A DNA stretch of 64,000 nucleotides from NCBI GenBank assembly GCA_013362785.1, contig JABFVM010000208.1, forward strand, positions 20,838-84,837. Direction: 5' to 3'. Position numbers and translations under genes: made by a program. Under the pieces are notes generated by a model that was not told the origin of the DNA, searched no databases, and saw only the letters and a list, made by a program, of their open reading frames with translations. Shown here piece after piece: positions 56,765 through 64,000 of this stretch (its first letter is position 1; the number at the start of each line of letters is the position of its first letter). This DNA is from Streptomyces sp. (GTDB lineage: Bacteria; Actinomycetota; Actinomycetes; Streptomycetales; Streptomycetaceae).

Positions 56765-57595
56765 ATGAACAAGGTGTGGCTGATCACCGGCGCGAGCAGC
56801 GGCTTCGGGCGGGCCATCGCGGAGGCGGCGCTCGCCGAGGGTGACGTGGTGGTGGGTGCCGTGCGCCGGCCCGAGGGGCTGGACGACCTCGTGGCGGCCC
56901 ACCCCGATCAGGTGGAGGCGCTGCGGCTGGATGTCGGTGAGACGGGGGCCGCCGAGGCTGCCGTACGGGATGTGATCGCCCGGCACGGACGGATCGACGT
57001 GCTGGTCAACAACGCGGGCCGCACCCATGTGGGCGCGTTCGAGGAGACAACCGAGGAGGAGCTGCGCAAGCTGTTCAATGTGCATGTCTTCGGGCCCGCC
57101 GCCCTCACACGTGCGGTACTTCCGCACATGCGGGAGCGGCGGGCCGGAGCGTTGGTGCAGATGAGCAGCATGGGCGGGCAGATGTCCTTCGCGGGCTTCT
57201 CGGCGTACAGCGCCACCAAGTTCGCACTGGAGGGCATGTCCGAGGGGCTCGCGGACGAGGTCGCCGAGTTCGGCATCAAGGTGCTGATCGTGGAGCCGGG
57301 CTCGTTCCGTACGGCGCTGTTCAAAAGCGGGCGCAAGGGGGTCAGCGCGGACAGCGGCCTGTACCCCAAGGTGAGCCAGACCCGCGACTTCGTCTCCGGC
57401 GGCGACGGCACGCAGCCTGGCGACCCGGCGAAGGCGGCGGCCCTGATCCTGGCCGCGTTGGAGGCGGACCGGACCCCGCTGCGGCTGCCGTTGGGAGACG
57501 ACGGCGTCGACGCCGTGCTGGGCCACCTCGACCAGGTGCGCGGAGATGTGGCGGCCTGGGAAAAGCGGGCCCGGGCGACGGCGTTCGACGAGTGA
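56765..57595 (+). CDS. Classical short-chain dehydrogenase/reductase
   Basis: The 276-residue enzyme has the NAD(P) loop TGASSGFGRAIAE, NNAG at about residue 80, the catalytic Ser in VQMSSMGGQ and YSATKFALEG for Tyr-Lys. KVLIVEPGSFRTALF is typical of the oxidoreductase group often found beside a LysR gene. GAGGAG precedes ATG 56765. The substrate is unknown. Confidence 0.9.
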   Translation: MNKVWLITGASSGFGRAIAEAALAEGDVVVGAVRRPEGLDDLVAAHPDQVEALRLDVGETGAAEAAVRDVIARHGRIDVLVNNAGRTHVGAFEETTEEELRKLFNVHVFGPAALTRAVLPHMRERRAGALVQMSSMGGQMSFAGFSAYSATKFALEGMSEGLADEVAEFGIKVLIVEPGSFRTALFKSGRKGVSADSGLYPKVSQTRDFVSGGDGTQPGDPAKAAALILAALEADRTPLRLPLGDDGVDAVLGHLDQVRGDVAAWEKRARATAFDE

Positions 57596-57599
57596 GGCT

Positions 57600-57845
57600 T
57601 CAGCCGTTGAGCTGAAGGAACGCTGACCAGGCGACGGGGCTTACCTGGAGGGTGGGGCTGTCTTGGGGGTCGTTCTTGGAGTCGCGGATGTGGATGGTGT
57701 GGGGGCAGAGGGCGACCTCGACGCACTGGCCGCCCTCGTCGCCGCTGTAGCTGGACTTCCGCCAGGTGTAGGCGACTTCGAGGCAGGCCTGGCCTGAGTC
57801 GGAGCTGTAACTGGACTTGAACCACTGGAGTGTTGCGCTGGTCAT
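57600..57845 (-). CDS. DUF397 protein
   Basis: The 81-residue protein has the DUF397 pattern LQWFKSSYSSDSGQACLEVA and a second copy TWRKSSYSGDEGGQCVEVA, then IHIRDSKNDPQ, so it is a tandem DUF397. Such proteins are encoded beside XRE regulators in WhiJ-like loci and are thought to antagonise them. Its start overlaps the XRE gene stop by 4 bp. Confidence 0.93.
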   Translation of the reverse strand: MTSATLQWFKSSYSSDSGQACLEVAYTWRKSSYSGDEGGQCVEVALCPHTIHIRDSKNDPQDSPTLQVSPVAWSAFLQLNG

Positions 57846-58669
57846 CGTTCTCCTAGCAGACGGTCGAGCAAGCTCTTGGAGTCCTGAGGGGAAAGGGCCT
57901 GTGACCGGAGCATCGCATACTTGTGTGCCCTGTTGGCCGCCTCATTCGGGTCGGCGATCCAGTGGCTGCCGAGCTGGCTTTCGGCGTAGACCAGCTGCTG
58001 GTGGTCCGGTGTCTCCAGGATGGTGAACGGGCCCGCCAGACCAGCGTGCGAGGGCGCGTTAAGAGGCAGGATCTGGATGACGAGTTGCCGGAGTTCGGTG
58101 AGCTCGCGCAGGTACTGGAGTTGAGAGCGGCGGATCTCCGCCCCGCCGATGTGGAGATGGAGCACCGGCTCCCAGACGACGAAGCTCAGTGTTGGCGGTG
58201 AGGGGCGGCGCAGGATCTCCTGACGGTCGATTCGTTCCGTCGTCCTGGCCTTGATCACAGCCTCGTCGTACGCGGGTACATGCTCCCGGAACACGGCGCC
58301 CGCGTACTCCGGAGCCTGCAGCAGGCCGGGCATGACGACGCACTCGTACCACGAGACGGCGATGGCCTCGCGCAGGTGCACGATGAACTGCTCCGCGTTG
58401 AGCGGGAACTGATCGATCTCCGGCAGGTTCTCGATGCCTGCGACCAACATGCCCTTCGTGTCCAGGAGTTGATCCAGAGCGGCGGCGAGGGGCGGCAGTA
58501 GCGACCGCCTGCCCTGCTCGATCGCCGCGATGGTCTCCTCGGCCAGTTCGACTGCCTGGGCCAGAGCGCTCTGCGTGTACCCCGCCGCCTTGCGGGCAGC
58601 TTGCAGCTGCTTGCCGAGCATGCGCATGGTCGACTGGTTCTTCGTCCGTGACAGCTTCTTGGTGTTCAT
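57842..58669 (-). CDS. XRE-family regulator with DUF5753 domain (WhiJ-like)
   Basis: The 275-residue protein has an N-terminal HTH (LGKQLQAARKAAGYTQSALAQAVELAEETIAAIEQGRR) and a C-terminal DUF5753 domain with CVVMPGLLQAPEYAGAVF, SFVVWEPVLHLHIGG and YVESQLG-like YAESQLGSHW. ATG 58669 gives the usual family length; an upstream in-frame GTG/ATG region to 58774 is unlikely coding. Streptomyces has many such loci controlling development. Confidence 0.92.
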   Translation of the reverse strand: MNTKKLSRTKNQSTMRMLGKQLQAARKAAGYTQSALAQAVELAEETIAAIEQGRRSLLPPLAAALDQLLDTKGMLVAGIENLPEIDQFPLNAEQFIVHLREAIAVSWYECVVMPGLLQAPEYAGAVFREHVPAYDEAVIKARTTERIDRQEILRRPSPPTLSFVVWEPVLHLHIGGAEIRRSQLQYLRELTELRQLVIQILPLNAPSHAGLAGPFTILETPDHQQLVYAESQLGSHWIADPNEAANRAHKYAMLRSQALSPQDSKSLLDRLLGER

Positions 58670-58712
58670 GGACTGGCTAACTCCCCACGCCTGCCGCACC
58701 GACTCAGTACGG

Positions 58713-58737
58713 ACCCGTACAAAAATTTCGTACGGGT
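58713..58737. promoter_or_regulatory. Inverted repeat ACCCGTAC-N9-GTACGGGT, probable operator of the XRE gene
   Basis: Perfect 8-base arms (58713-58720 and 58730-58737) flank an A/T-rich spacer AAAAATTTC in the divergent gap between the XRE gene and the ATPase gene. A further GTACGG (58707-58712) makes a nested repeat. Position and symmetry fit autoregulation. Confidence 0.6.
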
Positions 58738-58781
58738 TCACGCACTGATGCACAGTACTGACTCTGCGCGACATTCCTACG

Positions 58782-59192
58782 GTGATTACCGAACAGAAGC
58801 CCCTCGTCCAGCGCGACCAGTTCTACGCCCGGCACCGCCGATCCGTGCCCGCTGCCAGGCGATTGACGGCAGGCGCGCTCAAGTACTGGCAACTCGCCGA
58901 CTGGCCCCGCACGGACGATCTGCTGCTCTGTGTAAGCGAGTTGGCCACCAACGCCCTCCTCCACGGCGCCCCACCCGGCCGCGGCTTCCTTCTCCGGGTC
59001 CGCTACGACGGCGACGTCCTCCGCGTCGAGGTCCACGACAGCGGAACGGGCGTCCCCCGAACCCCCGACGACCCGGACGAAGGCGGGCGCGGCCTGTTGC
59101 TGGTCGGTGCGCTCGCGGACAAGTGGGGCGTGGGGGAGCGGAACCCCGGCAAGGTGGTGTGGGCGGAGTTCCTGATGGCTCCCGATGACTGA
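58782..59192 (+). CDS. Anti-sigma-factor-like ATP-binding protein (HATPase_c_2)
   Basis: The 136-residue protein has the GHKL fold of RsbW-like kinases: CVSELATNALLHGAPPGRG (N-box), RVEVHDSGTGVPR (G1) and GGRGLLLVGALADKWGV (G2). It is divergent from the XRE/DUF397 pair; the three together form a WhiJ-like regulatory locus. GTG start. Confidence 0.9.
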   Translation: MITEQKPLVQRDQFYARHRRSVPAARRLTAGALKYWQLADWPRTDDLLLCVSELATNALLHGAPPGRGFLLRVRYDGDVLRVEVHDSGTGVPRTPDDPDEGGRGLLLVGALADKWGVGERNPGKVVWAEFLMAPDD

Positions 59193-59195
59193 GGT

Positions 59196-60512
59196 TCAGG
59201 CGCCCCACGCAGCCAGGAGCGCCGCCGCCCTGCGAGATGTCGGGTGGTCGGCACGGCCGAGGTGTTCGGCGGCGTTCAGGACTTCGGCCAGCAGACTCGG
59301 GTCGCGGGCCTGGACGCAGAGGGTCAGCAGCGAGTCCAACTGGTCGGCCCAGACGGCCCGTACCTCGGCGGAAGCCGTTCGCGCGGTCGTGGACACCTCT
59401 CGGGCCCATGCCAGGATCGCGCCGGGATCGGCGTACGGCATAGGCGGGACGACGCCAACCGAAAGGGCGCCGTCGGAACCCTGCGCACACTCGCCGTGCC
59501 GTCTCCGTACCGCCGCCGCCAGCACCGCCGCCGTCGTCGTGTGATAGCAGGTCCCGAAGACGTACGCCGCCGCCTTGGCGTCGTTCAGACCGGCCAGGAC
59601 CTCGGGGCGATGCACGGGGCTGGGCAGGGCGCCGTCCGGGCGGGCCGCGCGGGCGAGGGCGTTCCAGCCTGCGTGCGGCAGGTGTCCCGCGCCCGAGCCG
59701 TCGTCCAGCGCCGCCGTGCACAGCAGCAGCTCCGCCAGAAGGTCCAGGCTGCCCCGGGCGAGGTGCACCCCGAGCAGGACGCGGACGGTCTCGCGCAACG
59801 ACGTCCAGGACCGGGCCGTCGCCTCGTCCCCGGGGAGCGAGAGGCTGTGCCGGCCGAAGTCCGTCGCGTAGAAGATCACATGGGTCAGGGCGTACGTCTC
59901 GCTCTCGCTCAGCTGGAGTACGTCCGGGTCCAGACCGGCGATGCTCTCGCCGAGCAACGCGCCCGGCGCGGGCAGGGACGCAGGGGCCGGGAAGCCGCCG
60001 CGGTCGGCGAAGTAGCGGAGCTCCAGGCGGTTGAGCACCGGCTTGTACGGCCGTGCGTGGGCGCCCGCGTCCGCCGCGAGCAGCGCCTCGCACACCGCGC
60101 GCCTCGTGGGCTGCGGGCGGCCGAGCAGTTCCAGCAGGCCGATGAGGTTGAGGTGGTACGGGAAGTACTCGTCGGCTCGCCGCAGACCGGCCTCGAAGGA
60201 CGGGTCGGCGGCCACGCGCACGGCGAGGTCGAGTGCGCCCGTCGCGAGCGGCGCCTCCTTCGACAGCACACCGGCGCGATCCAACACCCGTACCAGACCG
60301 AGGAGTTCCAGCAGCGGCCCGGGCCGGAAGGGCCGACGCGGCAGGAACTCCTCCCAGCGCGCGGGCTCGAACCACTCCAACTGCGCCTCGATCCACCGCA
60401 GTCCACCCGCCAGCACCCGCTCGGCCGCCTCGTCCTCCCCGAGCAGAACCGCGCCATCCGCTACGTCCGTCACATCCGCCCGCGCATGCGACGGCAACGC
60501 CGCCCAACTCAC
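59196..60512 (-). CDS. DUF6895-like protein of a lanthipeptide-type locus
   Basis: The 438-residue product is mostly helical with two similar halves: EDEAAERVLAGGLRWIEAQLEWFEP near the start and, centrally, SESETYALTHVIFYATDFGRHSL, which I associate with DUF6895; a later GTCYHTTTAAVLAAAVRR is also conserved-looking. Function is unknown. GTG 60512 overlaps the permease stop by 4 bp, so it is in the same operon as the transporter, LanC and LanB genes. The family name is from memory. Confidence 0.7.
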   Translation of the reverse strand: MSWAALPSHARADVTDVADGAVLLGEDEAAERVLAGGLRWIEAQLEWFEPARWEEFLPRRPFRPGPLLELLGLVRVLDRAGVLSKEAPLATGALDLAVRVAADPSFEAGLRRADEYFPYHLNLIGLLELLGRPQPTRRAVCEALLAADAGAHARPYKPVLNRLELRYFADRGGFPAPASLPAPGALLGESIAGLDPDVLQLSESETYALTHVIFYATDFGRHSLSLPGDEATARSWTSLRETVRVLLGVHLARGSLDLLAELLLCTAALDDGSGAGHLPHAGWNALARAARPDGALPSPVHRPEVLAGLNDAKAAAYVFGTCYHTTTAAVLAAAVRRRHGECAQGSDGALSVGVVPPMPYADPGAILAWAREVSTTARTASAEVRAVWADQLDSLLTLCVQARDPSLLAEVLNAAEHLGRADHPTSRRAAALLAAWGA

Positions 60513-61300
60513 CGCGCACTCCGTACCCGAAGCACCGCCAACACCACCGCCAGGATCCCGGCGAGCGCCCCGAGGTCCACCCACCACGGCAGCAGCCCCC
60601 CGCCCCCCAGCAGCGTCTGACGTGCCAGATCGACCGCGTACGTCATCGGGTTGAGGTGCATGATCCAGGCCAGCCACGTGGGCGCGTCCTCGGCGCTGAA
60701 GACCGACCCGGAGAGGAACAGCATCGGGAACATGGCGAGTTGGACGGCGGCCTGGAGTGTCTGCACCCGCTTGATGACGGTGGCGAGGCACAGGCCGATC
60801 ACGCTGAACACCACTGCCGTGAGGGCGTAGACGCCGACCGCCGCGACGAACCGGCCCGGTGTCAGCTCGACCCCGGTCAGCGGTGAGAAGGCGAGCATCA
60901 CGACGCTCTGCACCGTCACCAGGCCCGCCCCGGCCGCCACCTTGCCCAGCGGCAGGCAGATCCGGGGCACGGGGGCGACGAGGAGTTCGCGCAGGACGCC
61001 GTACTCCCGGTCCCAGGCATACGTCTGGCCGGAGGCGACCCCGATCGACACGACCTGGATGGCGATGATCCCGGGGTAGACGTACGCGCTGAACGACACC
61101 GAGCCGACCGAGCCGATCATGCCGTTGAAGCCGACGGCGTACACGAGGACGAAGAACAGGATCTGCACGCCCTGGCTGACGAGCATCCCCGGCTTCTTGA
61201 CCTGCCGCAGCAGATCGCGGTGGGCGATGACGCCGATGGCGCGCAGGGCGACGGTCAGCCGTCCCTCTTCCAGGGCGGCGGGTGCGGTGGTCGCGGTCAC
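60509..61300 (-). CDS. ABC-2 type permease of the lanthipeptide-type locus
   Basis: The 263-residue protein has six membrane segments, starting VSQGVQILFFVLVYAVGF, and the block FPMLFLSGSVFSAEDAPTWLAWIMHLNPMTYAVDLARQ typical of ABC-2 drug/peptide exporters. GTG 61300 overlaps the ATPase stop by 4 bp. Likely exports the modified peptide or gives immunity. Confidence 0.9.
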   Translation of the reverse strand: MTATTAPAALEEGRLTVALRAIGVIAHRDLLRQVKKPGMLVSQGVQILFFVLVYAVGFNGMIGSVGSVSFSAYVYPGIIAIQVVSIGVASGQTYAWDREYGVLRELLVAPVPRICLPLGKVAAGAGLVTVQSVVMLAFSPLTGVELTPGRFVAAVGVYALTAVVFSVIGLCLATVIKRVQTLQAAVQLAMFPMLFLSGSVFSAEDAPTWLAWIMHLNPMTYAVDLARQTLLGGGGLLPWWVDLGALAGILAVVLAVLRVRSAR

Positions 61301-62313
61301 GGGGTGCTCACACTCTCCTGTCGGTCGTGGCTGTCCTCGCTCGACCGCGAACCGCTCGATCCGTTCGCGGCCGCCAGGTAGACGTCGTTCATGGACGGGT
61401 GGCGTACGGCGACGGTCAGCCCGGGCACGTCCAGCGCGCGGACCACCTCCGCGATCCGGGCCTCGGGGTCGGCGCAGTGCACGGCGACACCGTCGGGCTC
61501 GATCAGCGGGTCGAAGCCCGCGGCACGCAACTGGCGGGCGGCGGCCTCGTCGTCCGCGCAGCTCACCACGATCCGGGACGAGTCCAGGCTGCTCTTGAGC
61601 TGGTCCAGGCTGCCCTGCCGGACGACCCGCCCCTTCTGCAGGATGACGATCTCGTCGGCGTACTCGGCCTCGTCCATGTAGTGCGTGGAGTACAGGACGG
61701 TGACGCCAAGCCGGTCGCGCAGTCGCAGCAGGTCGGCCCAGACGGTGGCGCGGGCGGTCGGGTCCAGGCCGTTGGTGGGCTCGTCGAGGATGATCAGGCC
61801 GGGGCGGTGCAGCAGGGCGCGGGCGATCTCGACCCGCCGGGCCAGGCCGCCGGACAGTTCCTCGATGGGCTGACGGCGGCGGTCGGTCAGGCCGAACAGG
61901 TCCAGCATGAGGTCGATCCGGGCCCGGGCGTCCGCCCGCTTCATCCCGAACAGCCGCGCGTGGAACCACAGGTTGCGCTCCACGGACAGTTCCTTGTCGA
62001 GGGTCCGCTCCTGGAAGACCAGCCCCAGTCGACGGCGGGCGGCCATCGGCGCCGACAGCACGTCGTGCCCGAAGATGCGGACCGAGCCCGCGTCCGGGCG
62101 CGATGCGGTCGACAGCACACCCAGCAACGACGACTTCCCCGCGCCGTTGGGGCCGAGCAGCGCCGTGATACGGCCGGGGGGAGAGGCCATGGACACGCCG
62201 TCCACGGCGCACACCTTGCCGTAGCGCACTACGAGGTCGGTCAGTTCGAAGGCCGGTGCGGCGGATGCCGCCACGTCTGACACGTCGATTCCCTCCAGCG
62301 GTTCAGGCTCCAC
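61297..62313 (-). CDS. ABC transporter ATPase of the lanthipeptide-type locus
   Basis: The 338-residue ATPase has Walker A LLGPNGAGKSSLLG, Q-loop GLVFQERTLD, signature EELSGGLARRVEIARALL, Walker B LIILDEPTNGLD and switch STHYMDEAEYAD. The C-terminal part ends VAVRHPSMNDVYLAA, as in drug-export ATPases. It lies six bases after the LanC gene and is coupled to the permease. Confidence 0.93.
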   Translation of the reverse strand: MEPEPLEGIDVSDVAASAAPAFELTDLVVRYGKVCAVDGVSMASPPGRITALLGPNGAGKSSLLGVLSTASRPDAGSVRIFGHDVLSAPMAARRRLGLVFQERTLDKELSVERNLWFHARLFGMKRADARARIDLMLDLFGLTDRRRQPIEELSGGLARRVEIARALLHRPGLIILDEPTNGLDPTARATVWADLLRLRDRLGVTVLYSTHYMDEAEYADEIVILQKGRVVRQGSLDQLKSSLDSSRIVVSCADDEAAARQLRAAGFDPLIEPDGVAVHCADPEARIAEVVRALDVPGLTVAVRHPSMNDVYLAAANGSSGSRSSEDSHDRQESVSTP

Positions 62314-62319
62314 GGCTGT

Positions 62320-63675
62320 TCAGGCCAGTCCCAGCGTGCGGTCCCACGGCAACGGTCCCGGATCCACCGGCAGCAGCGACAGCGCCACGCCCGCCGCGCC
62401 CTCCAGCATCCCCGCCGTGTTCACGGCCCGGTGCGGGACCGGGGAGAGCGCGGCGGCCGGGAAGCGCATCAGGTGGCGGAAGCCGAACGGGGCCTCCTCG
62501 TCGGCGCACTGAAGGACCTTCTCCTCCAACCGGGCGCATCCGGCGAGCAGTTCGGGGTCGCCGGTGGTGTGTGCGACGCGGGCCACGACCCGCAGCAGCC
62601 CGGCGTAGCCGTGGCAGACGGTGGCGCCCTCGATCGCCCACAGCGACTCGTCCCGGCGCAGTGCGGCATGCAGCGCGTCGACGGCGGCCGTGCGCCACAG
62701 CGGACGGTCGAGCACGGTCCCGGCGTGGCAGAGGGCGGCGGCGACGCCCGGCGCGCCGTAGCACCAGGCGGTACGGGTGAACAGCTCCCGGGGCCGCTCG
62801 GGGGCGAGTTCGTCGTCCCAGCTCACCCGGGCCGGCCAGTACGTCCCGGCCGCGTCGCGCAGTGTCCAGCCCAGCAGCCAGTCGGCGACCCGCTCCACGG
62901 CCTCGACCAGCCCGGGGACCCGGTGCCCGGCCTCGTACGCCGAGGCGAGCACCGTGAGCGGTCCGGCGATGCCGTGCGCCAGGCCCAGGTTGAAGTCGCC
63001 GCGCGGATACGTCTGCCGGTCCCGCTCGCCGAGTTGCAGCTCGCAGGGCACCCACCAGCCGGGCACCTCGTGGCCGTCGACCCGGACGGGCTCGGTGAGC
63101 CGTACGAGGTGCCGGAGCGAGTCGGCCAGCGCGGACTCCACGTCGGGGCCGGTCTCGGCCGGGTCGGTGACCGAGTCCAGGAGCAGCCGGGTCGTCCCCG
63201 ACACCCCGTTGATCAGGTCGTACGCCGCCCAGTCGACGCCCCTGCCGCCGTCCGCGGCACGGTCGCGGAAGGTGCCGAGCCGGGTCAGCTGGTCGTCGGC
63301 GACCCAGGCGGCGAGCTTGCGGCGCAGGGCGCCGTAGTGCCCCTCGGGTCCCGCGCAGGTCTGGGCGGCGGCGAGCAGGGCGGCGGGGCCGGAGAACAGG
63401 CCGCGGCTCGGCGCGGAGTTCATCACCCCGGCCGCCGCGGCGAGGTGCCGGTGCGCCGTACGCCGCCAGGTCCCGTCGGTGCGGGCGAGCTCCCCGTAGA
63501 GGAGGGCGACGCCGGGCAGTCCGTTGGCGAGGGTCATCGGACCCCACATCACGGAGTCGTAGATGGGGTCCCGGTTGTCGTCCCGGGAGGCGACCTCGGC
63601 GACCTGCCCGGGGTCGGCGAGCCGGTCGGCGACCAGGGTCACCGCCTCCCGCGCGCTCAGCTTGGTGGTGGTCAT
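62320..63675 (-). CDS. LanC-like lanthipeptide cyclase
   Basis: LanC forms thioether rings from dehydrated residues and Cys thiols. The 451-residue protein has zinc ligands C305 (TAWCYGAPG), C354 and H355 (TVCHGYAG) and the catalytic-region H234 (LGLAHGIAGP), with seven GxxG-type helical repeats ([32 protein letters not shown]). All active residues are present, so it should be a working cyclase. ATG 63675 overlaps the LanB stop by 4 bp. Confidence 0.93.
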   Translation of the reverse strand: MTTTKLSAREAVTLVADRLADPGQVAEVASRDDNRDPIYDSVMWGPMTLANGLPGVALLYGELARTDGTWRRTAHRHLAAAAGVMNSAPSRGLFSGPAALLAAAQTCAGPEGHYGALRRKLAAWVADDQLTRLGTFRDRAADGGRGVDWAAYDLINGVSGTTRLLLDSVTDPAETGPDVESALADSLRHLVRLTEPVRVDGHEVPGWWVPCELQLGERDRQTYPRGDFNLGLAHGIAGPLTVLASAYEAGHRVPGLVEAVERVADWLLGWTLRDAAGTYWPARVSWDDELAPERPRELFTRTAWCYGAPGVAAALCHAGTVLDRPLWRTAAVDALHAALRRDESLWAIEGATVCHGYAGLLRVVARVAHTTGDPELLAGCARLEEKVLQCADEEAPFGFRHLMRFPAAALSPVPHRAVNTAGMLEGAAGVALSLLPVDPGPLPWDRTLGLA

Positions 63676-64000
63676 GATGCGTGGCTCCGGCGGTGGAAGT
63701 TGTCCTGTACGGCACCGCGCGCGATGCCGAGTACGGTCAGCTCACGGGCGCTCTCACCGCCGAACAGGCGGTTGCAGACCATGTGCAGCAGGCTGCCGAC
63801 GACCCGGCCTTCGGGACTCCGGCCTTCGGGGGTCTGGCCTTCGGGGCTCCGGCCTTCGGGGGCCTGGCCTTCAGGGGTCCGGCCTTCAGGGCTCCGGCCG
63901 TCCGGGCTGTCGGCGGGCTCCCGGACCAGTTCGGCCAGGTGGCGCACGGCCTCGTCCCGGGCGGTCAGCGCGGCCAACGCCCGTGCGCCCGCAGGGTCGT
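63672..64000 (-). CDS. LanB-type dehydratase, C-terminal end (5' cut by window edge)
   Basis: The frame is open to the window edge; the visible part is about 109 residues. The C-terminus SLLHMVCNRLFGGESARELTVLGIARGAVQDNF is like the end of the SpaB_C/thiopeptide-type domain, which removes glutamate from glutamylated Ser/Thr. Between a helix (VRHLAELVREP) and this end lies a run of pentapeptides (S/T-P-E-G-R/Q). Overlap with LanC supports the assignment; the rest of the gene is outside the window. Confidence 0.75.
   Translation of the reverse strand, partial: DPAGARALAALTARDEAVRHLAELVREPADSPDGRSPEGRTPEGQAPEGRSPEGQTPEGRSPEGRVVGSLLHMVCNRLFGGESARELTVLGIARGAVQDNFHRRSHAS
63812..63905. repeat. About six 15-bp tandem repeats in the LanB C-terminus
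   Basis: Units of the form CTTCGGGGCTCCGGC repeat with few changes. On the minus strand they encode successive pentapeptides SPEGR, TPEGQ, APEGR, SPEGQ, TPEGR and SPEGR. The boundaries are approximate. Confidence 0.85.

Overview
High-GC actinobacterial DNA, almost certainly Streptomyces. Codon third positions are strongly G/C, start/stop overlaps are common, and the flanks carry typical Streptomyces genes (ppgK, a DUF6542-type membrane protein, ychF, and a WhiJ-like XRE/DUF397/ATPase trio). No tRNA, rRNA, CRISPR array or transposase was seen.

Layout. (1) 1-3409 is conserved chromosome: the 3' part of ispH, ppgK, a membrane protein and ychF, followed by an RmlD-like gene at 3519 whose membership is unclear. 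(2) 4574-49219 is an orthosomycin gene cluster of the avilamycin type. Its diagnostic genes are the paired 23S rRNA methyltransferases AviRb and AviRa, an orsellinic acid synthase (AviM) with a KASIII-like partner (AviN), a flavin halogenase (AviH), four Fe(II)/2-oxoglutarate oxygenases, an E1-alpha/beta pair (AviB1/B2), a radical-SAM protein of the AviX12 kind, six non-ribosomal methyltransferases, five glycosyltransferase-like genes and an ABC exporter pair. (3) 49281-55717 is an ordinary flank: a two-component system, two membrane proteins and a SNF2 helicase. (4) 55753-59192 holds a LysR regulator, an SDR and the WhiJ-like trio. (5) 59196-64000, all on the minus strand, is the downstream end of a second biosynthetic locus of class I lanthipeptide type: a LanB C-terminus cut by the window edge, LanC, an ABC transporter pair and a DUF6895-like protein.

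How the genes work together (inference from family knowledge). AviM makes orsellinate, which is O-methylated, chlorinated by AviH and moved by AviN onto the sugar chain. AviD and AviE1 give dTDP-4-keto-6-deoxyglucose; AviS, AviT and a 4-ketoreductase lead to olivose, and AviG1 adds the C-methyl of evalose. AviE2 makes UDP-xylose for the pentose and eurekanate units, with AviB1/B2 adding a two-carbon branch. A GDP-mannose 4,6-dehydratase and several epimerases complete the sugars. The oxygenases close the orthoester and methylenedioxy rings. AviRa, AviRb and the ABC pair give self-resistance. No nitro-sugar (evernitrose) genes are visible, which favours an avilamycin-like over an everninomicin-like product. 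Two small LuxR-type proteins, one with a TTA codon, are the likely pathway regulators.
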